A stretch of DNA of 64,000 nt from Blepharisma stoltei (GCA_914767885.1 CAJZBQ010000039.1:620001-684000), one strand, 5' to 3'; positions 1-11,034 are shown, counted from the first letter of the stretch. Made by a program: numbers and translations. The notes: generated by a model from the sequence alone, not told the origin.

Positions 1-3000
1 TTTCTTCATATTCCTGCTTATTAATTACTTCTTCTGAAGATTCTGAATTTATTTTAGTTGAGAGCTGTGATTCTTCTATGTGGACTGAAAATTGAGGTTC
101 TTGGATTTTGTTTTGTATTTGGGGTTTTTGGATAACTGGCTTCTCTTCATTCAAAAAATATAAAGAAATCACTGGTTTATTCAAAAATTCATGCTTTTTT
201 GTTTCTATTTTTACTAATTTTGGACGCTCGAGTTTTGGCTTTACTGGGGATTCTTGTTTAGCTTCTTCTCTTAAGTCTTTTACACTGATCTTTTTAGGGT
301 ATTCAGGAAGCTTTGGGATCGACTCTATATCAGAAAGTTTTTTATTGACGTCCGCACTAGCTCGTCTAGCACTTTGAGGGATTTCTTTTGGTCTTTGGGG
401 TGGCCGATATTGTGGAATAGCAGGTTTCAGCACTTTTTGCTTTGGAGCTGATTTTATATTGGCTGGAACTCTATGTGCATTCAAAGCTGAAATCGGTCTT
501 GGCTGATCAAATTTTATAGGCTCGTCTTGGGCTTTTTTTTGATTTCCATGGAATTTTGGGATTTCAGGGACTGGGGCATATTTAGGTATAGAAGTTTCTT
601 TCAATAGCGCGATAAGGCGCATTCCTAGGTTTTATCAGATGATCTTAAACATATGAAAACTTGCTATCCTTTATTCATAGGGGAGAAAAACAGCCTAAAT
701 AAAGAATTCTGCCTGATCAATCTCGAGAACTTGAAGAGAGGCTGTGTGAAAAATTTACATTTTGGTTCGTCAAATGAATCTGACGAGCCAATTCTGGCCA
801 GTACTTGAAATGAAAAATGGTAGTTGCCAGAATTTTATTAATTTTTTGATGGTGAGTATGATCAGAATTTTAATAAATGGCACAGGATCAGACAACTTAT
901 TTCCTTTCAAACCGATCTAATAATTCCTTTGGTAATAATTATAACTGCTTTATAAAAGCCAAAATTTGTGCTAAGCGCTTTGTTGTTCTTTACGAACTTA
1001 CTAATGACTCATATGGTTTTCGTTAGAAAATTAAAATGGAGTTGATAATTAAAAACTTGTTGATCGAGTTGTGTTTTTGCGAAAGGATAAATTTCTAAAT
1101 AATGATGCCAATTTAATTATGACTAACTGCTTTATAAAAGCCAAAGTTTGTGCTAAGCGCTTGTTGCTCTTTACGAACTTACTAATGACTCATATTGTTT
1201 TCGTTAGAAAATTAAAATGGAGTTAATAATTAAAAACTCGTTTATCGAGTTGTTGTGTTTTTGCGGAAGGATAGATTTTCTAAATAATGATGCCAATTTA
1301 ATTATGATTAAATGTTTTATAAAAGCCAAAGTTTGTGCTAAGCGCTTGTTGCTCTTTACGAACTTTACTAATGTTATTAAAATTTTGTTCACTCACGGAG
1401 GGGGGGGGAGTTATAATATTTTTAAATTTCTTTCAAATGTTAAAAAATAAAAGTTTAAAATAATTATATCAATTTTTATAAAAAAATATTTTTAAAATAA
1501 AAATAATAATTTTTAAAATTTATTATATCTTTTATAAAATGGGACTTTAATTTAACAATATTTTTTAAGTGGGTTGCCTTATCCTGTGCTATTTATTAAA
1601 ATTCTGATCATACTTGCCATCAGAAAATTAATAAAATTCTGGCAACTATCATTTATAATTTCAAGTACTGGCCAGAATTGGCTCGCCAGATCCATTTGAC
1701 GAACCAAAAGTGTAAATTTGCAAATAGCCTCTCTTTAAGTTCTCGAGATTGATCAGCCAGAACTCTTTATTTTCACTGTATGACTCTCTTACAAAGAAGG
1801 AACATCAGATTTTCATGGGTCCAAAGACCTTTTAGTCAAACCAGGAAGCACGCCTTATCGCGCTATTGAAGAGAAAAGTTCTATACCTGTTTTGGATTTT
1901 CAATAGGTTTATTTACTTTAGGCTGAACTGGTGCAGGTCTTGGAATATCAGGTTTGCCTGCAGAAATCCTACCTTGTGCAGAAGGTGACTTTGAAAGGAC
2001 AGGTTTTTTCGCTATATCTCCAGCTTTTGAAGCGTCACTATTTATTTTCATAACTTTTTCTTCTTCAATTACATCCATTCTGCTTTGATAAGGCGCTGGA
2101 ATTACTTTAGGAGCTGGAATTTCAGATAAAACTGACCCATTAGGTATCGGGATATTTAATGAATTCGCTCTATCTCGCATTCCTGGCAGTTTAAGAATCC
2201 CGGATACTGATGGTCTTTTTTTATAATCTTTATGCAAACACATAGTTACAAGGTCTCTGAGTTCTGGAGAATATTGGGAACTTATTGGGGAATAATTAGC
2301 TCGAAGAATTTTTAATATAAGCGCGCCTTGGTTATTTGCATCAAATGGGTGTTTTAATGTGCACATTTCATATAAAACGCATCCTAATGCCCACACATCA
2401 CTTTTTACGTTGTAAGGCTTTTCTTCGCACAGCTCTGGAGATAAGTAGTAAGGAGTGCCTACCGTTGTGTGGGCAAATGCGGCTGTGCTTGATAAAACCT
2501 TGGCCACTCCTAAATCTCCAATTCTTACGGAGTCTTCTTTGACTAAAAATACGTTCATGCTTTTGATATCTCGATGCAGAATTTTTTTGGAATGAATATA
2601 TATTGATAGACTTAGAATAGCCCATAAGGTTTTAGGAAGTAAATTATTAGGGCAATTATTTAGTTTATGGGATATTCGAGTCCCATGCACATTTGTATGA
2701 AATATTTTCAAATTTTGGCTTCTGCGAAAAGTCGACCGCTCTGAATTCTAATTTGATTGCTGAGATCGCCTTTGTCGCAGAATTCCATGATAATATGTAA
2801 AGTATTTTTCTCGATAAAGGAATCGAAATATCGGACTATGTAAGGGTTGTCTAAACTTGCTAATATAGATTGGGTACACTTTTAGCATTCCTTGATACAG
2901 ATTATGCTCAAAAATTGAGCATTTTGAATTAATACTAGCCTATTGGCTTAGTTTACAGGTTCGTCACCTTATCACTTGATCAATTTTTGAACCTTGCTAG

Positions 3001-3228
3001 TCTGAGACTACCTTAAATGCGTATCTAAGCTATATTCGAACCTCATTTATTGATTCTTGCTGGCCTCTTTTATCCATTTGAGAAATCTTGATTATCTTCA
3101 TAACATAAATGTTATTGTCAACTGAAATAAATATTACCTATTCTTCTCACCTTGAAAACTGTTCCAAAGCTTCCTTCTCCGAGCTTTCCAATTATTTCAA
3201 AGTCACTTACGCTTGATCTTTTAGACAT
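1..3228 (-). CDS. NEK-family protein kinase, C-terminus beyond window
   Basis: Serine/threonine kinase of the NIMA (NEK) family, which acts on centrosome, basal-body and cilium cycles. The start at 3228 gives MSKRSSVSDFEIIGKLGEGS, followed by the VMK lysine, HRDIKSMN, GDLG in place of DFG, GTPYYLSPE and the C-lobe. Exons are 3138-3228, 3035-3121, 2675-2865, 1886-2600 and 1-588. There is one 16-nt intron (3122-3137) and three IESs. With these removed, 557 codons are continuous to the window edge. The tail after the kinase is rich in Pro, Lys and Glu (IPAPK, KPVLSKSP) and looks unstructured. Family assignment rests on seen motifs; the exact NEK subgroup is not resolved. The adjacent gene at 3747-8568 is a decayed tandem copy of its N-lobe. 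TGA encodes W in the kinase domain (KIWKYF). Confidence 0.9.
589..1885. mobile_element. 1.3-kb foldback IES with about 320-bp inverted arms
   Basis: TA-bounded (TA kept at 587-588; the other copy is 1884-1885). The ends are inverted: TATAGAAGTTTCTTTCAATA against TATAGAACTTTTCTCTTCAA, both leading into AGCGCGATAAGGCG. Imperfect inversion continues for roughly 320 bp on each side (about 587-905 and 1565-1885). The middle holds about three copies of a ~180-bp tandem repeat (starting near 945, 1126 and 1310) that contains GCTAAGCGCTTG. A single MITE end sits at 1386-1412. Removal restores the NEK frame (codon GTA across the joint). Confidence 0.85.
1386..1412. repeat. Solo MITE terminal repeat
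   Basis: GTTCACTCACGGAGGGGGG followed by GGGAGTTA is the standard right end of the window's MITE family, but no partner end is near. It lies inside the foldback IES at 589-1885, so it is probably a relic or a partly deleted insertion. Confidence 0.65.
2601..2674. other. IES, 74 bp
   Basis: TA-bounded AT-rich segment with an in-frame stop. Removing it joins GLEY to IHSKKILHRDIK in the NEK kinase, as expected for the family. Confidence 0.8.
2866..3034. other. IES, 169 bp
   Basis: TA-bounded. Removing it joins NEVR to ILASLDNPYIVRYFDS in the NEK N-lobe. It contains short internal hairpins such as GCTCAATTTTTGAGC. Confidence 0.82.
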
Positions 3229-3746
3229 CTTAAAAAAATTTAATAAATTATGCTGCGCTTGATTGAATTCTTGGTTTTAAATAATTTCATATTTTATATT
3301 GGAAGTATTCTTAATACAATATAGGCTAGATGTTAAATAAAATTAACATATTTTCATAATTGCATATAATCATATAATAATGAATTGCTAAGATAAGTAA
3401 CTACCCTGTATGGATAGCTAAATAATATGTTGATCACTGACATAATTAGATTTTATTAATATTTTAAATGAAAATTTTTTAGGCTTTAGAGGACAGACAT
3501 TTTAATTAAATATAATTTTTTTGTTGTTTTCACTAATATAATCACAATTATCATTAAAATATTCCTGACAATAAAAATAAAAAATTTTCTAATGGCTTTA
3601 CTCTCTAAACAAAGGGTGAGTAAACAAGAATAATTAAAATTATAAAATATTGATATGTTTATCAAAAGTAAATAATTCTAACAAATAACACAACTGATTG
3701 ATACTGAGCTTACCAACAATATTATTATTTTAATCATCTAGCGTTT
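3229..3746. other. Intergenic, AT-rich
   Basis: Space between two tandem minus-strand genes. It serves as the upstream region of the NEK kinase and the downstream region of its paralogue. Near 3593-3625 a weak match to a decayed MITE end is visible (TTTACTCTCTAAACAAAGGG then TGAGTAA). No open frame or RNA gene seen. Confidence 0.5.
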
Positions 3747-6700
3747 TTAAGACGCTTCTGGCTCTTCCTTATCTGAGTCTTCAGCAAATCCTGGATCTTC
3801 TAAAGGAATTTCTGCAGGAGGATTTGCTACAAAAAATGATGAAAATGTACCCGGTTTCATTTGAATTGGATTTCCTGGAGTACTAAATTTGTATGGGATT
3901 TGTGTAATATTCGATGGTGAGAAAAGTGACTGAGATGCCGCTGTGCTTTGCATTTGTGCAGGATTTTTAAAAAAGCCTCCAAATAATGACGCTATAGGAG
4001 TAGTCTTTTCGTTCGGCATAGGAGTCCCAAATAATGATGGTTTTGCGATTGGCTTTACCGTTTCTGCTGCATCTTCATCAGCTGAATTATCATTAGAATG
4101 CTTTAAAAAGCCTGGATCTTCTATAGGGACTTCTGCAATAGGATTTGCAACAAAAAATGATGGAAAAGCGTTTGTTTTAGGCAAAGAGCTATTAGAAGAG
4201 GTGCTCTTTTCGTCAGGTTTTTTTTCAAAAATTGATTTTAATAGAGAATTTGATGGAGGGGCTGGCTGAGGCACTCCTTTAAATAAGGATAATTTAGGTT
4301 CTTGTGGAGATGCTTCTTTTTGGGCTTCAGATGAATCTTTTTCAGAGTCTTGGTCTAAAAATCCAGGGTCTTCTAACTCCTCCCTCCGTGAACAAGAAAA
4401 GCGATTGCAAAATCCTTTTAATATAGAATAATTTTATAATTTTTTTTTTTGACATATAATTATAGTTAGTATAATGAAATCTGTAGCTAATCCTGTTTAA
4501 TTTTAAAGAGCTTGCATTTTAAAACATAAATAAATTTTACAAATTAAATAAATATTTGCTTTCCAATTTTTTGCGAATTTGGATATTTAAATTTTTAAAA
4601 AATTATATATAAATTTTTTTAAAAAAAAAATAGCAAAATTTATTTTTTCGTTCACGTAGGGGGAGTAAAGGTATTTCAGAGGTAGGATTTGATACAAAAA
4701 ATGAGGACACTTGTGGGCTGCTTTGAGTTTCAGCTCGAAAAGTTGGAGTTTGGAGACTCATTTCAGGTCTTTTTTCTTCAAAAATAGGCATTTTTGGTTT
4801 CTCATCATTTTTTTTACCAAAAAGAGACCCTTCTGTAGGTTTATCTTCATTTTTTATACCAAAAAGTAACCCTTCTTTAGGTTTCTCATCATTTTTTTTA
4901 CCAAAGAGTGACCCTTCTATAGGCTTATTTTCATTTTTTATACCAAAAAGTGACCCTTCTTTAGGCTTCTCATCATATTTTAAATCGAAAAGTGATCCTC
5001 CTGTAGATCTTCCCTCACTTTTAATATCAAAAAGTGACCCTTCTTTAGGCTTCTCATCATATTTTAAATCGAAAAGTGATCCTCCTGTAGATTTTCCCTC
5101 ACTTTTAATATCAAAAAGTGACCCTCCTTTAGGTTTCTCATCAGTCTTTGCTTCAAAAATATTCTTAAATGGAGAACTTGTAGTTGATATTTCTACTCTT
5201 TGCCCAAATAATGAATTTTGTGGGCCAGAAGGTTTAGACTCTTCAATTCCTTCGCCATCTTCAGAATTTGGATTTGAATCATCAGCAAAGCCTGGGTCAT
5301 CTTAACTTAACTTATTGGGTGGTTTGAGTCCACTTTGCTAACTCGGTTACCGAGATCTCACCAGGGGATTCATTCTGTGGTAGCGTCTACTTCCGATTGC
5401 CGAAAAGGCGGATTGCCTGGCCGTCACTTCCTCCTTGCTACTTCCATTGGGCTCCAGTGCTGAGTGGGCAGACTACGAATTCCCGGGCCTTGCTTCAGGC
5501 TGCAGCGACGAGGTTGTCTGCACAGAAAAATCAAAAAAATGGATTTTCTGGACGACTGTCGGCAAAAAGGCTGTTCATTTCCAGCTTGGTAAAACCTTGC
5601 CGGATATAATTAAATATTTGCCTGAGGTTGCATGGCCGGGAGGCCATGTCTAAGCTGAAGCGCCATATTTAATTATTAAGCCTGGGTCATCAAATGGTAT
5701 ATCAGCTGTTACATTTTGGACGAAAAATGAAGAAGTTTGATTATTTGCTTGTGGCTTGGCAGCTGATATAAGATTTTGATTGTTTGCTGCAGTAGAAGAA
5801 TTGCCAAATAAAGATCCAGGTTCCTGTTTTTGGTTAAGTGGTGTTTGGCCAAATAAAGATTTTTCTTCTTTTTTTTGAGTTGGTGTACTATCAAATATTG
5901 ACTTTTGAGCAGAAAATGAAGAATTTTTGTCAAATAAAGATTTAGTTTCTTTATTTGAAAATAGTGAAACAGCTTTATCAGACGTAGATTGGTTTGCAAA
6001 TAAGCAAGGCTTATCTGATGTAGGCTGAGCTGAAAATAATGAAGGGGCTGCTTTATCGGAAGTATTTTGAGCTGAAAATAGCGATGAGGAAGGCTTATCA
6101 GATATAGGCTGAGTTGGAAAAAGCGATGAAGAAGGCTTATCAGATATAGGCTGAGCTGAAAACAAAGATTTAGTTCCTTGATTTTGAGATGAAAATAATG
6201 ATGGGGCTGGTTTATCGAACAAGGATTTGGTTGCTGCTGCTTGAGTTGAAAATAATGATGGGGCAGATTTATCGAACAAGGATTTGGTTTCTGCTGTTTG
6301 GGATGAAAGCAATGACAGCTTAGGCTGAGAGTCTTGATTTGTTTGGGTGAACAAAGATCCTCCAAATAGACTAGCTGCTTTATTTTCAGATGATTTGTCA
6401 AATATTGATTTAACCTGCGAGCTTATTGGTGATGGATTGAATAATGAAAGCTTATTATCAAGCTTTGGAGGATTTTCTTCAATTTCTTTTTCAGAATTTT
6501 CATCTGCATCATCCATAAATCCAGGGTCTTCTAAAGGAATTTCACTTGAAGGATTAGTTACGAAAAATGAAGGCAGAGAGCTCGTTTTTGTACCTATACT
6601 TATTAATATGAATATTAAAATTATATAAATAATAATGATTTTTTACTATACAGTTTTAATTAGAATAGAGAAAGGGGAGCTGTTTTTGTATATAAAGGCA

Positions 6701-8568
6701 AAGAAGTTGTTTTAGTGAAAATAGGACTCTGCAAATTTTTATCTATTATTTGGGGCTTTCCAACTGTTAAAGGGTTTGGCTTTTTCTCAAATAGGGGTTT
6801 AAATGAGCTTTGAATTGGAGATTGAAATAGACTGCCTTTATTTTCTTGGGTATCTGTTTTATTTTGAGCTGGAGAAGCATTTTCTTGGATTTTTGATGAA
6901 TCGTTGCTGGACTCATCAACAAACCCAGAGTCTTCAATTGGAACCTCTTGAGGATTTTGTACAAAAAATGATGGGCATAAAGGCACTGAATTTTTTGGGG
7001 GTTGGCAATTTATTGGCTTGCTTTCTAAAGATTTTTCTTCTGGAGGACTAAAAATAGTTTCTTTTTGGCTTTGGGTAAAAAATGATGGAGAAACTGATTG
7101 ATTTATTGGTATCGACGATGTGCCTTGAATAGGTTTTAGCTTAAGCTCCGAATCTTTTGTTAGCGTTGAGGCTTGAGTTTGAATAGAATCTGGAGCAAAA
7201 AATGATTGGATAGTGCTTGGCTGTTTATTAAATGTTGGAGTTGCATCGCTTTCGATATTTATAAGCTCATCATTGTCATCAACAAAGCCTGAGTCTTCTA
7301 TTGGAATTTCTTTACTCTCCTGAATGCCATAGGATTAAAAAAACGATTATTTGAATGCTTATTATAGAATTTTTTTTAATATATAGAAGTTAATTTTTAT
7401 TGAAGCGTGAATTAGGATTATGAACAAAAAATGATGGGTAAAAAATATTTGAAGCTTTTATTGTTTGTTGATCTTTTTGTAATTCATTTATTGGATTTTC
7501 CATTTCATGAGTGGTTCGGATATCTCTTTTATTTACTATAACTTCTTCAACACAACTTTGATTTAAATTCTTCTTTTTCCATGATTCCAGGCTCCCTTCA
7601 GATTCTTCTTGATTTTTATTGCCAATTTCTACCACTGGCAAATCTTCTCTTCATCTGTTATCATTTCTCTCGTTGCTTGAAGACCTCACATACCTATAGC
7701 CCCTGACAATTTTTAGACCATAATTGACCATGCATTTTAATTTTTAAAATAAATTTGCACCTGCCAGTTTTTTTGAAAAGTGTAAAGAAAATGGCAAATC
7801 TCCGTTTATGCCTAATCAGACTGAGACTCTATATAAGAAAAGTGTCCTGTACGATATTTTTTTGGTGCTGGTATTCTCCTGGAACGCAGCGATCTATTAT
7901 GGTGTGCATAAATTATACTCTTAAAATTTCCCCAATAAAAAGCTTTACTTCTTTCTATTTTTGGTCTTTTTAATTCACTTATGTCAGGCAAGTTATCTCT
8001 GATTTTAGAAAGAGATTCTCTGGCTCGCTTCTGTCTTAAGCAAAGGTGAATTAATTGATTTCCTTCTATTTGGGATTTTATTTGATTACTTAGATCACTT
8101 TTTTCATTTAATTCCATTATATCTTATCCACCGTAATAGATCGCTATGGTCATTCAAAATACAAGTCTGAAAAAATAGGGTCTAAATAAAGACTAATTAG
8201 GCTTCTTAAAATTCGTTTTGGCTTATCAAAAAAACTGATATTTCGAAATACTACCTTTAAAATGAGCAGACGGTCAATAATGATCTATTAAAGTGAAAAA
8301 TCTATACCACATGCAAAGTATTTTTCTCAAAAAAGGAGTCAAAATATCTAAATGAATCCTGCTGCTTTAAGTTTGTCAAGATTTTCACTTCATTTATTAA
8401 TTCCTGCTGATTTCTTTTCTCAGATTGAGGGATTTTAACCACTTTCATAGCATAAGTGCTATTGTCAGCTGCCTAAATATTACATTTCCTAACAACTTTT
8501 AAGAGGTTTCTAGACTTATCGAGATCTCCAATAATCTCATAGTCATTAGCGCGTGATTTTTCAGCCAT
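3747..8568 (-). CDS. Kinase-dead NEK paralogue with SLF and SFFV/EDPGF repeats
   Basis: The start at 8568 (MAEKSRANDYEIIGDLDKSR) aligns with the neighbouring NEK kinase, but the glycine loop is lost (GDLDKSRN against GKLGEGSFG) and homology stops after LHVVMELNEKSDLSNQI, so there is no catalytic loop, DFG or C-lobe. The rest is low complexity: many SLF, SLFG and KSLFDK units, and seven copies of SFFVxNPxxEIPxEDPGF ending at the C-terminus. Exons: 8484-8568, 8307-8468, 7938-8119, 7415-7692, 6668-7314, 5692-6596, 4668-5301 and 3747-4375, giving 1173 aa in one frame. This needs one 15-nt intron (8469-8483), four IESs, one MITE and one retroposon removed. The SLFG units recall FG nucleoporins, but that role is speculative. 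It may be a scaffold or a decaying gene. Confidence 0.75.
4376..4667. mobile_element. MITE, 292 bp, inside a gene
   Basis: TA duplication at 4374-4375 and 4666-4667. The ends are inverted (ACTCCTCCCTCCGTGAACAA; TTCGTTCACGTAGGGGGAGT). The AT-rich interior has the family signature TTAGTATAATGAAATCTGTA and TTTGCTTTCCAATT. Removal joins EIPL to LEDPGFLD in the host gene. Confidence 0.93.
5302..5691 (-). mobile_element. SINE-like retroposon, short member
   Basis: Flanked by a 14-bp direct repeat AAGCCTGGGTCATC (5288-5301 and 5678-5691). On the minus strand the 5' head is AATTAAATATGGCG, then GGCCTCCCGGCC, then AAATATTTAATTATATCCGG and CAAGGTTTTACC. The 3' tail is AATAAGTTAAGTTAAG. There is no long coding frame. 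Exact removal at the direct repeat is 390 bp and restores the host frame; removal at TA dinucleotides does not. Confidence 0.85.
6597..6667. other. IES, 71 bp
   Basis: TA-bounded and AT-rich. Removal joins APLSL to GTKTSSLPSFFV in the SFFV-repeat gene. Confidence 0.8.
7315..7414. other. IES, 100 bp
   Basis: TA-bounded. Removal joins SFFVHNP to KEIPIEDSGFVD, completing one SFFV/EDPGF repeat unit. Confidence 0.82.
7693..7937. other. IES, about 245 bp, GTCAATTATGG-type ends
   Basis: TA-bounded (7691-7692 and 7936-7937; the left TA could also be 7697-7698). Joins RSKAFY to VRSSNERNDNRW. One end carries CCCCTGACAATTTTTAGACC and ATAATTGACC; the other carries CCATAATAGATCGCTGCG (minus strand). Related ends occur in the IES at 8120-8306 and near 51685. 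Confidence 0.7.
8120..8306. other. IES, 187 bp, GTCAATAATGA-type ends
   Basis: TA-bounded. Removal joins NTLHVV to MELNEKSDLSNQI, matching LHIIMEFCDKGDLSNQI of the intact neighbour kinase. The ends contain ACCGTAATAGATCGCTATGG and GCAGACGGTCAATAATGATC. Confidence 0.85.
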
Positions 8569-8683
8569 CTTATAAGCTTTAATAAATTATTTTCATATTT
8601 TATGGCAGAAGCAATTGTGTAGTTACTTAATTTTGCTATAGAGAGTCATAATTTAATTTTTCGTAATGAGCTTAGTATTATAA

Positions 8684-10984
8684 ATGTATCAGCTTATTGA
8701 AGGATCTGAGCCTCTTCCACTCACACCAGAATTAACAACCTTCTTTGAATGGGCTCGCTCTAGAGGCGTTAGGTGGGATAAAATAGAATATCCTGTGCTT
8801 TTCCCGCCTGGGTATATTGGCACAAGAGCAACTGATACAATTTATCCAAATGAAGTTATTATATCAGCCCCAAATAGTGCTTTATTCACAACAGAAACAG
8901 TCAAAAGAAGCGATTTAGCAAACTTAATAAGCCAATGCCCAGATCTTTTTGAAGAAACCAATTCTTATTACGATTATATGCTTTTAATCACCTATATCCT
9001 CTGGGAAAAAAACAAAGGCAATACATCAGAATGGGCTCCATTCCTCAGCGTGCAGCCAAAAAACCCAGAAACAATTCAAGACTGGAGCCCTGAGGAGCTA
9101 AAAGAGCTTCAAGACCCTGATTTAGAGTATGATTCAGAAAAGCATTTTACCTATCACCATTATGCTTATACTCTATGAAGGCAAAATCTCTCAAAATTCG
9201 AGGAATTCCCACAGGATTTATTAACGTTTAAAAATTTTATATGGGCTTGGAGACTGATAGGGACAAGGACTTTTGGAAAATTTGTCCCACATGTAACATT
9301 TTTCCCTGTCGGCGAGTTTTTGAATCATGATAATACTGAGACTTATTATTGTTATGTCGCACCTGATGAAACCCCTGATTCATCAGGTAGATATAATGGC
9401 TATGAAGATTATGAAGACCATGATGATCGAATTTGTGAAAGAGACCTTTTATACTGTATAAATTAAATTTACTTGCAATTTATTTATCAAGAGTTAATAG
9501 AGAATATTGATTTATTTATTAATCAGAGAATAATTCGTTATTCATATCATATTTTAGTAGAAGCCAACCAAAACTTAGCTCCATTAGAAGATACTGATAT
9601 CTATAAAGAAATACAAACAGAAGCTTGAACCTTAGATAGGAAAGATGAAATCGAAAATAGACGAAAAAATGATTGAAAGCCGCTTTCTGACACTTTGATT
9701 GAAGGAGATAATAAATGCATGCAAATGGTAGCTGGCCCTACTGAAAAATATGAAAAAGGATCTGAAATATACATGAGCTATGGAAGATACTCGAACAGGC
9801 AACTGTTGTGTGTATATGGTTTTGCTTTAAGAGATAACAAATATAACTATGCCAGAATTAAAGTAAAATTTGAAAGATTTACCAAAAATCCAGCGATTGT
9901 TGAATTTTTAGAAAAAAAAGAAATAAATGAGCTTATTCCATTTAAGCTAAAACATCATGAATTGTGCCTAGGTAGCATATAAACAGATATCTTTAGAATT
10001 ATAAGAGCTTTAAATTGGGACAGCAGCAAGCCAAAAGAAGCCTTTTTCAACCCTGCCTCGCTGAACTACGAAGTCAGCGTGCTTAACCATGCCTTATCCA
10101 TCCTTCAAGCTGAGCTCGCAGAGTTCCCAACTACTTTAGAAGCAGATTTTTCTCTTTTTGACCAAGTTTCCACACCTCATTTTTATTTTGCTGTAATTCA
10201 TAATCAAGCTTGTTTATAGAAGTGAAAGGAAAAAAATAATCCACAGCCACATCAATTTGATTAATATTTGCATATAATTAAAATATGGCGTCTTCGTCTT
10301 GGTATGGCCTCCCGGCCATACATACTCGACTCATATTTTAATTATATCCGGCAAGGTTTTACCATTTCAGAGATGGACTGCAATGCTAGGTAAGCAATTC
10401 TGGTAGCTTTCAGAGCCTAGCCCTAGTCTGTTCTTAGGGGTGGATTTTTCCTCGTGGGGAAGGAGGGTGCAAGGTTGGAAAGGGGAAGCCCAGCAAAGTC
10501 CTCTGGACCATTCGGGCAACTCCCTAGCGTGAAACTGGGCGTTACGTCCCAGGCTTTGCATTTTTCCTTTTTGCCGATAGCCGACCAGAAAAATCCATTT
10601 TTTGGGTTTTTCGGAAAAGCAACCCATGTACAAGCAAGTAGCTCATCCATGAGCCGTCGAAGACGTGGACATTTGCCCTAGAAGCACCTTGGTGATCAAA
10701 GCGAGTCTGTCCCCAGCGGACTGGTGGGCCCGATGCGACGAAAGGCGAGTGATAAACCTGGGGTCGTAACCCCGTAGTGGACGTTAAGCGATATAAATAC
10801 CATAAGATAAGATAAGATTAATATTTGCATAGTCGTTTTGACAAGAATGATAGAAGGCCAGCCATTAAGCCAAGCCTTAGAAATTGTGGAAGACTTCGAA
10901 AACGACATAGGTAATACTAATTCAGAATATCCAAACAATAGAAAAGTGCTGAGCTCATATATTTCAACTTTTCAATTTAACTAA
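8684..10984 (+). CDS. SET-domain protein lysine methyltransferase (SETD3/SETD6/LSMT type)
   Basis: Likely an S-adenosylmethionine-dependent protein lysine methyltransferase with a split SET domain and a Rubisco-LSMT-like C-terminal substrate-binding region. Seen: an N-terminal SET part around GVRWDKIEYPVLF; the NH motif in FPVGEFLNHDN; and the closing YGRYSNRQLLCVYGFAL. Exons 8684-9453, 9487-9971, 9987-10216, 10832-10910 and 10926-10984 give 540 aa. The 15-nt introns are 9972-9986 and 10911-10925. An IES of about 33 bp and a 615-bp IES holding a retroposon interrupt it. Two in-frame TGA codons (YAYTLWRQN, NDWKPL) fall where W is plausible. Substrate unknown. Confidence 0.88.
9454..9486. other. 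Very short IES, about 33 bp
   Basis: A TAA stop interrupts the SET frame between DLLY and QELIENID with no fitting GT/AG intron. TA-to-TA removal of 33 nt (TA at 9452-9453 and 9485-9486) restores it. A 21-nt removal starting at 9464 would also work, so the limits are not certain. Confidence 0.6.
10217..10831. other. IES, 615 bp, containing a retroposon
   Basis: TA at 10215-10216 and 10830-10831. Removal joins HNQACL to VVLTRMIEGQPL in the SET-domain gene. The IES begins with about 45 bp of AT-rich sequence and then holds the retroposon at 10275-10817 with its target duplication. Confidence 0.85.
10275..10817 (+). mobile_element. SINE-like retroposon nested in an IES, 543 bp
   Basis: Flanked by the 14-bp direct repeat TTAATATTTGCATA (10261-10274 and 10818-10831). 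The head TAATTAAAATATGGCG pairs with CATATTTTAATTA about 60 bp on; then come TATCCGG and CAAGGTTTTACC. The tail is ATAAGATAAGATAAG. It is far more GC-rich than its surroundings. The internal stretch 10460-10590 resembles 41800-41950 of another copy (CCCAGCAA, CAGGC.TTGCAT, CCGACCAG). No convincing protein. Confidence 0.88.
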
Positions 10985-11034
10985 TTCTATTAACTTATAA
11001 GATTTCAGCTGACCCTAACTGCAGAAACCTGAAA

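Noticed and set aside
945-1375. Repeats as a CRISPR-like array
   Set aside because: Units are about 180 bp, diverged and directly adjacent, with no short repeat-spacer pattern, inside a eukaryotic germline element.
1204-1450. 62-77-aa frames on both strands
   Set aside because: They are produced by the tandem repeats inside the foldback IES.
5397-5653. Plus-strand 70-72-aa frames
   Set aside because: They fall in the retroposon at 5302-5691, antisense to the host gene.
10367-10681. Open frames on both strands of 75-88 aa in GC-rich DNA
   Set aside because: They lie wholly inside the retroposon at 10275-10817 and have no domain; the opposite-strand frames are equally open, as expected for GC-rich non-coding DNA.
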